This document shows positions 22,654 through 30,233 of a stretch of 64,000 nt of DNA, one piece after another. How positions within the stretch are numbered: the stretch's first letter is position 1; each line of letters starts with the position of its first letter. Where the stretch lies: contig NZ_BKZV01000002.1 in the NCBI RefSeq assembly GCF_008974285.1, positions 400,613 to 464,612 of the forward strand, read 5' to 3'. Below the pieces are notes generated by a model. That model was not told the DNA's origin. It worked only from the letters and a program-made list of their open reading frames with translations, and ran no database searches. Made by a program: the position numbers and the translations under genes. The DNA comes from Thermogemmatispora aurantia. Its GTDB lineage: Bacteria; Chloroflexota; Ktedonobacteria; Ktedonobacterales; Ktedonobacteraceae.

Positions 22654-24498
22654 ATGGCTGACTATAGCGGGCAGCAGCTGGGGCACTATCGTCTGGAGCG
22701 CCTCCTTGGCCAGGGTGCCTTCGCCCAGGTCTACCTGGCAACCCATCTTCATCTGGACACCAAGGCGGCGGTCAAGATTCTTCACCAGGTCACCGACCAG
22801 AGCGCCATCGAGCAATTCCGTCGCGAGGCGCGCACCATCGCTGCTTTGTTGCACCCTCATATTGTGCGTGTCTTCGATTTCGGCCTGCACGAAGGACGTA
22901 TTCCCTATCTGGTCATGGACTACCTTCCCGGCGGCACACTGCGTCAACGCCACCCTCCTGGCAGCCGTCTGCCGCTGGCCGTGGCTTTGGACTACACGCG
23001 CCAGATCGGCGAAGCGCTGCAGTATGCGCACGAGGCCCGTATCGTTCACCGTGACGTCAAACCCGAGAACATGCTGATCGGGCGCGACAACAGCGTGCTG
23101 CTCGCAGACTTTGGCATTGCCACGATCGCGGCCAGCACTCGCCTGGCCACCGTTGAGGATCTGGCAGGCACGGTCACCTATATGGCACCCGAGCAGATCC
23201 AGGGCCATCCCCGTCCGGAGAGCGATCAGTACGCGTTAGCGGTGGTGCTCTACGAATGGCTTTGTGGAAGACCCCCTTTTAGGGGCAGCTTTGCTGAGGT
23301 GGCCGCTCAGCACTGCACCGCCGCACCACCCCCGCTCAGCCAGCAGGTGTCTGACCTTCATCCGGACATCGAACAGGCAATTCTACGCGCCCTGGCGAAG
23401 GATTGGCGCGCTCGCTTTCCCTCTATACGGGATTTTGCCAGTGCGCTTGTGGAGGCCACAGCCGAGACCATCAGGGTCTCCTCCAGCCCGCAGCCTGGCC
23501 CGCCCCCTTCTGCCGCGTCTCAGCCCCCTCCGGGCAGCATGCCTATCTCCACTTCTCCTCTTAGCTCTAGCGTTCTCGATTTGACAGCCAGCGAGCCTGG
23601 CGTTCTGCCTGATCGCAACAGATCCCAGTATGCCGTCTCCCGGGACTCAGATACCACGAGCCAGGCGCGGCTTCCAGCATCTCCCAAGCGTACCAGGACA
23701 GCAACCAGGCGTCCATATGCTCCCCGAGCTCCCCGAGCTGCTCAAAGGAGAAGCACTGCCAGCTGGGCTTCTTTCGCAGTCTACTCCGCCGGTCACGCCA
23801 GTCCCCAGACCACATGGCCACCACCACCTCCCTTTCCACTCAACTATCTGCCGCTAGCACGTGGCCACCTTACCGTAAGCCAGGCCGTTGCCATGCTGCT
23901 CTACCTGCTGCTGGCACTTGGCCCCACCCTACCACTCTTTCTGCTGGCTTATCAGATGCCCCCAACAACCACGCCCCTACCGAGCTGGGCTATCATCAAC
24001 CTGCTAACCGTGCTACTGCTCTTGCCAGTCGCCCCGACTCTGGCCGGGAAGATCTTTGGAGGCTGGCGCGGCGCCCTGGTCAGCTGCATGACCATCCTGG
24101 TCCTCTGGAACCTTAATGCGCCTCTGTCAAGGCATGGCTTTTTCCCAACCACCTGGCAGAGCGCCGTCGCCCTGGCTGGCTGGCCCCTGGCCTCCGCACT
24201 CACCGGCTGGCGAGTCTGGCGTAATCCTTTTCGCTCCTTTCGACGCGCCTGGCGGCTTCACCTCGCTGGCCTGCTGATCATGCTGGCTACTCTCACGATC
24301 GGTCTGATCTACAGCACTCCTTTAGACCAGCTGTCGCAGCCGTCGAACCAACAGTTCGAGGAGTACGTTAGCCTGTACTGTTGTTTCTTCCCCATCTGGC
24401 TGATACTCAGTTCAACCTGCGGGACTCTGCTCGAAATGTTGCTTCAAAAGCTCACCGAACTCCTTCAGCCGCGGCTGCGGAAGGGTCAACCCGAATGA
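22654..24498 (+). CDS. Membrane-anchored Ser/Thr protein kinase 2
   Basis: A 614-residue paralogue of kinase 1. The kinase domain is residues ~9-275, with GQGAFAQV (19-26), Lys41, HRDVKPEN (132-139) and DFG (152-154), all intact. A Pro/Ser/Thr-rich linker of about 110 residues follows, longer than in kinase 1 and a likely target for phosphorylation. About five or six membrane helices come next (AVAMLLYLLLALGPTLPLFL, INLLTVLLLLPVAP). The 3' end overlaps the 3' end of the oppositely oriented Sua5 gene by 47 bp, so the two transcripts run into each other. The start has AAGGAG 5 bases upstream. Confidence 0.92.
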   Translation: MADYSGQQLGHYRLERLLGQGAFAQVYLATHLHLDTKAAVKILHQVTDQSAIEQFRREARTIAALLHPHIVRVFDFGLHEGRIPYLVMDYLPGGTLRQRHPPGSRLPLAVALDYTRQIGEALQYAHEARIVHRDVKPENMLIGRDNSVLLADFGIATIAASTRLATVEDLAGTVTYMAPEQIQGHPRPESDQYALAVVLYEWLCGRPPFRGSFAEVAAQHCTAAPPPLSQQVSDLHPDIEQAILRALAKDWRARFPSIRDFASALVEATAETIRVSSSPQPGPPPSAASQPPPGSMPISTSPLSSSVLDLTASEPGVLPDRNRSQYAVSRDSDTTSQARLPASPKRTRTATRRPYAPRAPRAAQRRSTASWASFAVYSAGHASPQTTWPPPPPFPLNYLPLARGHLTVSQAVAMLLYLLLALGPTLPLFLLAYQMPPTTTPLPSWAIINLLTVLLLLPVAPTLAGKIFGGWRGALVSCMTILVLWNLNAPLSRHGFFPTTWQSAVALAGWPLASALTGWRVWRNPFRSFRRAWRLHLAGLLIMLATLTIGLIYSTPLDQLSQPSNQQFEEYVSLYCCFFPIWLILSSTCGTLLEMLLQKLTELLQPRLRKGQPE

Positions 24499-25591
24499 CC
24501 CGTCCACCAGCCGCGCGCCGCAGGCGGTCCTGCACCGCCAGTCCCAGGCCCACGGGCCTGAAGCTGCGACAGAGGATCACATCGACCGCCGCCGCCTCTA
24601 GCTCCCGCAGCGTGGCGAAGAGAGCCGCCGCCACCTTCTCCGGTTCCTCCAGCGAGGCTGGCGCCCGCACCAGCGCCCCGCGCTCTTCGCATGGGCGCAG
24701 AGCCTCCACATCCTCGCTGGCCGCCAGAATACCCACGCGCTCGCCGCGCTTCAGATGCCGCAGGGCTTCTGCTACAATCGCTGTCCGCTGAGCCTGATCC
24801 TCGCCCTCGAAGAGGCACAGGGGTACCGTCGGCGAATAGTGTACCAGCAACTGGCCGGGCGCGCGCTGAGCCTGGCCCTCCTCGCTCTCAGGCTGGCCAG
24901 AGGCCGTGGCCCGCGGCGGCAGCGGAGGCTCAATTTCCGGCAGGACCTCACGCAAAGCCTCCAGACTCGTCCCGCCGGGGCGCAAGATGCGGGGCACCGC
25001 TGCACATAGATCAATGACCGTCGACTCAACGCCGACCGGCGTCGGGCCGCCATCCAGGATCAGCGGCACGCGCCCGTTCAGGTCGGCCAGGGCATGCTGC
25101 GCCGTTGTCGGACTGACATGCTTGAAGCGGTTGGCACTGGGAGCCGCGATGGGCGTAGCGGCAGCGCGAATCAGGGCCTGCGCCACCGGATGGCTCGGCA
25201 TGCGCACCGCCACGGTCTCCAGGCCCGCTGTGACCAGCCGCGGCACGTGCTCGCTACGCGGCAGAATCAGCGTCAACGGCCCCGGCCAGAACGCTTCGGC
25301 CAGCCGCCATGCACGTTCCGGAACAGCGGCAGCCACCCGCTCTAGCTCTTCTACCTGTGCTATATGAACAATCAGCGGATCAGTCAACGGTCGACCCTTG
25401 GCCGCAAAGATCCGGCGGGCCGCCTCTTCCCGCAAAGCGTCGCCCCCCAGACCGTAGACGGTCTCTGTTGGGAAGACCACCAGTTCGCCTGCGCGCAACA
25501 GCGCCGCCGCTCGCTCAATGACGGCGGCCTCGGGCTGCCGCGCATCAACAGGGACTACCTCAGTAGAGACTGCCTTGATATCGTCTGCCAT
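24452..25591 (-). CDS. L-threonylcarbamoyladenylate synthase (Sua5/YrdC)
   Basis: A 379-residue enzyme that makes threonylcarbamoyl-AMP from Thr, bicarbonate and ATP for tRNA t6A37. The YrdC domain covers residues ~20-220 (VFPTETVYGLGGDAL, AAKGRPLTDPLIVH, SANRFKHVSPT, LDGGPTPVGVESTVIDL). The C-terminal ~150 residues form the Sua5 domain (LLVHYSPTVPLCLFEG, RVGILAASED), so this is the longer Sua5 form rather than short TsaC. The start is uncertain: ATG at 25591 or GTG at 25609, and I took the ATG. The 3' end overlaps kinase 2 by 47 bp. A Nudix gene lies upstream in the same direction. Confidence 0.9.
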   Translation of the reverse strand: MADDIKAVSTEVVPVDARQPEAAVIERAAALLRAGELVVFPTETVYGLGGDALREEAARRIFAAKGRPLTDPLIVHIAQVEELERVAAAVPERAWRLAEAFWPGPLTLILPRSEHVPRLVTAGLETVAVRMPSHPVAQALIRAAATPIAAPSANRFKHVSPTTAQHALADLNGRVPLILDGGPTPVGVESTVIDLCAAVPRILRPGGTSLEALREVLPEIEPPLPPRATASGQPESEEGQAQRAPGQLLVHYSPTVPLCLFEGEDQAQRTAIVAEALRHLKRGERVGILAASEDVEALRPCEERGALVRAPASLEEPEKVAAALFATLRELEAAAVDVILCRSFRPVGLGLAVQDRLRRAAGGRVIRVDPSAAAAEGVR

Positions 25592-25772
25592 GAGTACCTG
25601 AGCAACCACCTTCTTGATTAGGAGCTAGCGCTGGTCTGGCCTCTTTGCAAAAGAAGAGAGGGCCAGCCAGCCGACACAAAGCAACGCACTCGCCAGTTGG
25701 GAAGAGCGCTCGGCCACCGACGAGAGTCTCTCCAGCGGCAGTACACGGCCAGGGCCAGGGCGATCAGACAGG

Positions 25773-26291
25773 CTAGTGTCCTTGGCCCGAATGCAGCTCC
25801 CGCTCTGACTCTGGTCCCTGCCTATCGCTTGCTTGCCTGGCAAGAAAGCGTTCATAGTCAGCGAAGATGGACTGAGTTGCTTCGCCCAGGCGGCGCAGGG
25901 CCTCCTCACGCTCTAGCCAGAGCGGCTCACCCTCCATACTCGCCCGCAGCTGGCCACCGATCACCTCGCCACAGACGACCGCCGTCAGCGAACTCATCTG
26001 TGTCACGGAAGCACTTACCAACCAATAGCAGCCGATAATGCTCTGCGCCCGAATGCGCAGGCCGGTCTCCTCCTCACACTCGCGCACCGCCGCCTCGAAG
26101 GGCGTTTCGCGCCAGCGCATAAAACCGCCTGGAAAGCTCCAGGTGCCGCGGGCCGTGCGCACGACCAAAAAGCGCCCTTCGTTCTCAACGACCACATTGA
26201 CCGCACCAAGCGGCGGCAAATTGCCTACCAGCAGAAGATTGAGCAGATTGAAACAGATGCTCACAATGGCCTTGAGCAGGCTATAGACCAC
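25773..26291 (-). CDS. Nudix hydrolase
   Basis: A 172-residue protein with a textbook Nudix box at residues 56-78: G-x5-E-x7-RECEEETGL, preceded by TWSFPG. It should hydrolyse a nucleoside-diphosphate-linked substrate with Mg2+. The first ~28 residues (LLKAIVSICFNLLNLLLVG) are hydrophobic and may anchor it to the membrane or pack as a helix, which is unusual for the family. The start codon is GTG with GGAGAGG 7 bases upstream. It lies upstream of the Sua5 gene on the same strand, perhaps in one transcript. Confidence 0.88.
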   Translation of the reverse strand: MVYSLLKAIVSICFNLLNLLLVGNLPPLGAVNVVVENEGRFLVVRTARGTWSFPGGFMRWRETPFEAAVRECEEETGLRIRAQSIIGCYWLVSASVTQMSSLTAVVCGEVIGGQLRASMEGEPLWLEREEALRRLGEATQSIFADYERFLARQASDRQGPESERELHSGQGH

Positions 26292-26619
26292 AGGTTGCCT
26301 CTCCTCTCCTCACATCAGCCAATGGGCTATGGTTCTCATTGTACTGCATCTGGGAAGAGGAGGCCCTCCCACTCTTACTCAATCTCACCCTCAGCCCAGC
26401 GGCCACAGAGCACCACGCAAGAGAACGCTTGAGCGCGATCCACAAGAACAGGAACAAGACGAAAAAGCCCGACTGGGGAGCTTACCAGTCGGGGAAGGGA
26501 CCGTCTCACCTCCCAGCCAGCCATTCTGATCGCCGACGGCAAGAGGGGCAGGCGAGCAGCATAGCGACAGCCAGGCCAGTTTGAAGGAGCGGAGCACCAC
26601 CGCTGGCCGGCGTTTTCGT
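26292..26619. other. Spacer between FHA-protein and Nudix genes
   Basis: 328 bp. It carries an intrinsic terminator for the FHA-protein gene (26461-26494). The remainder looks uneventful. Confidence 0.5.
26461..26494 (-). terminator. Intrinsic terminator of the pseudokinase-FHA gene
   Basis: On the minus strand a perfect 9-bp stem (CCCGACTGG / CCAGTCGGG, 26468-26476 and 26485-26493) with an 8-nt loop is followed by GC and TTTTTC. This is a standard Rho-independent terminator about 130 bp past the stop. Confidence 0.8.
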
Positions 26620-29028
26620 CTAGAGCGCCGGTGAGGAGGACGAGGAGGCCGTAGGATCGGAAGCTTCCTGAGCGTCGGTCTGGCCGGTGGAGACGGTGCG
26701 CTCTTGCTGGAGCTGGCGAGCCTCTTGCCGGCTCCGGCACACAATCAGCTCGTGGTCACCAATGCGAAGCTGATCACCAGAGCGGAGCACCCGGCTTCCC
26801 CCTTGCTCCAGACGCTGGCCGTTGACAAAAACTCCCTCGGTGTTATCTCCGTCTTGAATAAGCAACTCAGTTCCTGCCCGTCGCAGAAAGGCATGGCGAC
26901 GCGAGACACGGCGATCTCCCTCAAGCAGAATACCGCTATCACCAGCGCGTCCGATGCTGACCTCGGGAGTTGAAAGCTCTACAATAGTGGCCTGACGTCC
27001 AGCCATTGTCGGCGGCAAGACCAGGATATAGGCTGGAGCTGCTTCACCGTGCGGGTCCTCAGCCGGAGCAGGTGCCGGCTCAATTCGCGCTGTCACCGGC
27101 TCTTCGTCCGTCCGCCCACGCTCGCCCTCCTGGCTTGCCTCTCCTCGGCCATCCGTAACGGCGCTCACCTCCTCATGAGTTGCTTCAGGCTGAGCGCCGT
27201 TAGCACCGCGCAGCACCTGGGCAGCCTCCGCGATAGGGACTACTTCTGCTTCCTGCGGCCCCTGGCTCGCAGATACAGGGGCAGTCGATGGCCGCGTATG
27301 CAGGCCCGAAAGCACTTCGAGCAGGGAAACCTCAGCGGGCGATGTCTGCGGCAGTTCTACAGTTACAGTCTGCTGGACCACTGCTGCGCTTTCAGGCGGG
27401 TCAGCCTGTTCCTGCCCTGCGATGATAGCCGCTGCAACCTCTGGCGCGAAAGCTGCTGGCTCGCCCACCGCTGAAGAAGCTGCCTCTCTCGCCCTCTCAG
27501 GGGCTGGTACATTTGGGGGACGGGTCGCTTGGAGCAGAGCTTCAAAATAGGTCAGGGCAGAGCCAGAGAGAGCGTGGCCGTCTGTTTGTTTGATGGTGGC
27601 CTCTATGGCCGTCGGTTCTGGATTCAGCCCTGGCTCAGGCAGGGCCGCCTCATCGCTCGCCGTCAGCGACTCCGCCACTGGCTCGCTCTCCTCCGGGGCC
27701 ATCACCTGGTTCTGGTCACTCGCCGCCGCTTGCTGCGGCTCCGGCAAGAGTGAGGCAGAGCTTCCAGCATTGCCTGTCGCCGGCTGCTCATCGCACGCGG
27801 CCCCATCCGCCACCTGGGTCCCGGCTTCAGCCGCAAGGACTGTCTCATCGGACTGCGGTCCGGCCAGCACGGTCACAACCTCCGCATCTGCCGGGATAGC
27901 TTCCTGCACAGGAGAAGCTATCAGCGCCTCTGCACTCGCTGTAGACATTCCCTCCTCCGACAACTCAGCCTCAGCTGGCTCGTCAGGAGCAGTCTGTACA
28001 GCAGCGTGCACCTCCTCGCCTGCAACCATCACAGCCTCCGACTGCCCAGCTGCGGTTTGCTCCAGCTGGCTGCCGTCAGACGCAGGCTCCCTTGCCTTGC
28101 CGTCTGCCGGCAGAGAGATCGGTTCTCCCTGGAGCGGCTCCCCCTGCGGACCAGGGGCAGCCTGCCCGGCAGCGGCCACCAGGCGGGGAGCCGCTTGCTG
28201 TAGCGCCTCGGTGAAGGCAAGCACCGAAGGATAGCGATCCTCGGGATAGACCGAGAGCGCGCGGCGAATCACCCCTTCAATCTCCACAGGTATCTGTGGA
28301 TTCAGCGACAGGAGGGACGGGAACGACTCACTCAGCTTCGCCTGAGCGATCTCCTCGGGTAACCCCAAATAAGGAGGGCGTCCAGCGATCCACGTATAGA
28401 CAATCACCGCCAGAGCGAACTGATCGCTGGCCTGCGTCGCTCGTCCGCCGAGCTGCTCTGGAGCTGCCGTCACCGGCAAGATGGGACGCTGCAGCCGCCC
28501 GAAGCGACGCACAAAGTGAGCCAGGCCCACATCGGCCAGCATGAAGGGGGCATAATCCGACGCGCCTTCCACATTTGGCCCGCGCAGCACCATAATATTC
28601 GTCAAGCTCAGCCCTCCATGCAGATAGCCGGCATGATGCACATGTTGCAGCGCCTGCGCCAACTGCTGAGCGTAGCTCACCGCCGCTGACAGCTCCAGTG
28701 GCGGACTAAACCATAAACGCCCGTCGCTGTTAAGCAGCGAGCCACTACTGAACAACCGCCGCGCAACATACAGAGCGCCGTGCAGCTCCCCATAATCGAG
28801 CACTGGCGCCAGGTAGCGGTGAGTGAGCTGACTGATCCCCTGCATCTCGCGGAAAAACTGCCGCCGCGCTGCATCCGAGAGCGGCGCCCAGGGATGCAAC
28901 AGCTTGAGTACCACCTTCCGTAGCAGTAGCGTATCCTCAGCCTCGTAGCTCTCACCGGCTACTCCGCTACCAAGGAGTCTGATCACGCGATAGCGTTCGA
29001 ACCGCTGGCCTTCTCGCAATGCCGGCAT
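26620..29028 (-). CDS. Pseudokinase-FHA protein
   Basis: An 802-residue protein. Residues ~10-280 have the Hanks kinase fold with a glycine-rich loop (LLGSGVAGESY) and ATP-site Lys42. The catalytic loop reads HGGLSLTN (137-144): the catalytic Asp of HRD is Gly139 and the catalytic-loop Lys is Ser. DFG is DVG (166-168). Phosphotransfer is therefore unlikely. A ~390-residue Ala/Glu/Pro/Ser-rich, probably disordered linker follows. A C-terminal FHA domain (~680-764) keeps the phosphothreonine-binding signatures GR (693-694), SRRH (709-712) and NG (736-737). It probably binds Thr-phosphorylated partners, perhaps products of the two kinases nearby. The start at MPALREG has GAGG upstream; the longer frame would start at the transcription start. 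Confidence 0.85.
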   Translation of the reverse strand: MPALREGQRFERYRVIRLLGSGVAGESYEAEDTLLLRKVVLKLLHPWAPLSDAARRQFFREMQGISQLTHRYLAPVLDYGELHGALYVARRLFSSGSLLNSDGRLWFSPPLELSAAVSYAQQLAQALQHVHHAGYLHGGLSLTNIMVLRGPNVEGASDYAPFMLADVGLAHFVRRFGRLQRPILPVTAAPEQLGGRATQASDQFALAVIVYTWIAGRPPYLGLPEEIAQAKLSESFPSLLSLNPQIPVEIEGVIRRALSVYPEDRYPSVLAFTEALQQAAPRLVAAAGQAAPGPQGEPLQGEPISLPADGKAREPASDGSQLEQTAAGQSEAVMVAGEEVHAAVQTAPDEPAEAELSEEGMSTASAEALIASPVQEAIPADAEVVTVLAGPQSDETVLAAEAGTQVADGAACDEQPATGNAGSSASLLPEPQQAAASDQNQVMAPEESEPVAESLTASDEAALPEPGLNPEPTAIEATIKQTDGHALSGSALTYFEALLQATRPPNVPAPERAREAASSAVGEPAAFAPEVAAAIIAGQEQADPPESAAVVQQTVTVELPQTSPAEVSLLEVLSGLHTRPSTAPVSASQGPQEAEVVPIAEAAQVLRGANGAQPEATHEEVSAVTDGRGEASQEGERGRTDEEPVTARIEPAPAPAEDPHGEAAPAYILVLPPTMAGRQATIVELSTPEVSIGRAGDSGILLEGDRRVSRRHAFLRRAGTELLIQDGDNTEGVFVNGQRLEQGGSRVLRSGDQLRIGDHELIVCRSRQEARQLQQERTVSTGQTDAQEASDPTASSSSSPAL

Positions 29029-29066
29029 AGGCGACCTCGCTTTTTCCCCAGATAGCATCTGTCGCT

Positions 29067-29097
29067 ATTGTAGCATGTTTCTGCTGGCAGACAGCAA
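29067..29097 (-). promoter_or_regulatory. Promoter of the pseudokinase-FHA gene
   Basis: On the minus strand an extended -10, TGC-TACAAT (29067-29075), has TTGCTG (29092-29097) 19 bp upstream as a weak -35. The start would fall near 29060, which favours the MPALREG start. Confidence 0.5.
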
Positions 29098-29207
29098 AGC
29101 AGTAGTACTAAATCGGGGAACCTGTCAGGTAGCAGGAAAACCGCAGGACGATCCTCAAGCTCCTCCAAGATGTGGAGACACAAGGGAGCAGCAGCCCGCA
29201 AGAGAAC

Positions 29208-30143
29208 TCAGCAGTCCTCGTGATCGACCGCGGCCTCCTCTTCCCTCCACTGCTGAGACACCTTCCCTTCTTCGCCCGCAGGAGGCGCATCAGGTTCGGT
29301 TCTGGCGGGGTCCGCCGAGGAGGACGAGGCTCTTTCAGCACGCGGGACCGCCGCGAGTGCTCTCTCCTGCTGCTCAACGGAAGCAACAGCGCCGCTCTCG
29401 TGACTGCCCTCATCCTGACGACGCTGAGCAAGCGCTGTCTGCCGCTGCCTGGCCAGACGAGCGCGGCGCAGGCGGTAGAGGAGCAAAGCCACCAATCCCA
29501 CTATGACCAATACCAGCGCCCCGGCCCAACTAATGGTGCGGGCCAGGCGCTCAACAGCCGCAAAATTATCGTGAAAGACGCGTCCGGCGAAGTAGCCCAG
29601 CGATCCGAAAACGGTCGCCCAGATAATGCCACCCGCCGCATTGTAGACCAGAAATGTCCGCCAGCGCATCCGGTTCACACCGGCCAGAAAGGCCGCCCAG
29701 GCCCGCAGCACGGCGATGAAACGTCCGAAGAAAACCGTTTTGTCTCCGTGACGGGCAAAGAACTGCTCGGCGCGCTCCAGATGCTCAGGCTTGAGGAAGA
29801 TATAACGTCCGAAGCGTTCCACCAGCGGCCTGCCGCCGTGGCGCCCAAGCAGATACCCTAGATTATCGCCCACAATGGCCCCCAGCGCTGCGCAGGCAAT
29901 GACGAGAGGAATTTGCAACTGGCGATCGACCCCTGCCAGAAACGAGGCCAGCAAGAGCATGGTCTCCCCAGGAAAGGGAATGCCCGAGCTTTCAATCATA
30001 ATAAAGAGCGCCACCGCGGGATAGCCCCAGACATGCAGCGCATCCTGCAGCGTCTGCAGCGAGATCAACGCTGCGATCACCCCAAAAAACGGAACTGATC
30101 GGCTGGCAACGTTCACCAGTACCAGGCGCGACCACCAGAACAT
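29208..30143 (-). CDS. DedA family membrane protein (VTT domain)
   Basis: A 311-residue polytopic inner-membrane protein. The core (ALFIMIESSGIPFPGETMLL, AIVGDNLGYLLGRHGG, FFGRFIAVLRAWAAFLAGV, NRMRWRTFLVYNAAGGIIWA) has the acidic ESSGIPFPGE and the FxGRF-x3-R motifs of DedA proteins. These are linked to membrane lipid recycling and proton-motive force. The C-terminal ~90 residues are charged and disordered, an unusual extension. The start at MFWWSR has AAGGAGG 5 bases upstream. The sugar-transferase genes to the right read in the same direction. Confidence 0.9.
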   Translation of the reverse strand: MFWWSRLVLVNVASRSVPFFGVIAALISLQTLQDALHVWGYPAVALFIMIESSGIPFPGETMLLLASFLAGVDRQLQIPLVIACAALGAIVGDNLGYLLGRHGGRPLVERFGRYIFLKPEHLERAEQFFARHGDKTVFFGRFIAVLRAWAAFLAGVNRMRWRTFLVYNAAGGIIWATVFGSLGYFAGRVFHDNFAAVERLARTISWAGALVLVIVGLVALLLYRLRRARLARQRQTALAQRRQDEGSHESGAVASVEQQERALAAVPRAERASSSSADPARTEPDAPPAGEEGKVSQQWREEEAAVDHEDC

Positions 30144-30195
30144 GCACCCTCCTTCGCTTCCGCGGGTCCTCACAAATCAAGCAAGCAATCTTTTA

Positions 30196-30221
30196 CCGGG
30201 CCAGTATACGCCCTGGCCCGG
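30196..30221. terminator. Hairpin between the glycosyltransferase and DedA genes
   Basis: A perfect 9-bp stem, CCGGGCCAG (30196-30204) and CTGGCCCGG (30213-30221), with an 8-nt loop lies just after the glycosyltransferase stop. No U-run follows on the minus strand, so it may be a terminator or an RNA-stabilising hairpin. Confidence 0.5.
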
Positions 30222-30233
30222 CCAAAGACAACC

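Noticed and set aside
29029..29058. A start ten codons earlier for the pseudokinase-FHA protein.
   Set aside because: It lies at the predicted transcription start with no ribosome-binding site, whereas the chosen ATG has GAGG at a good distance.
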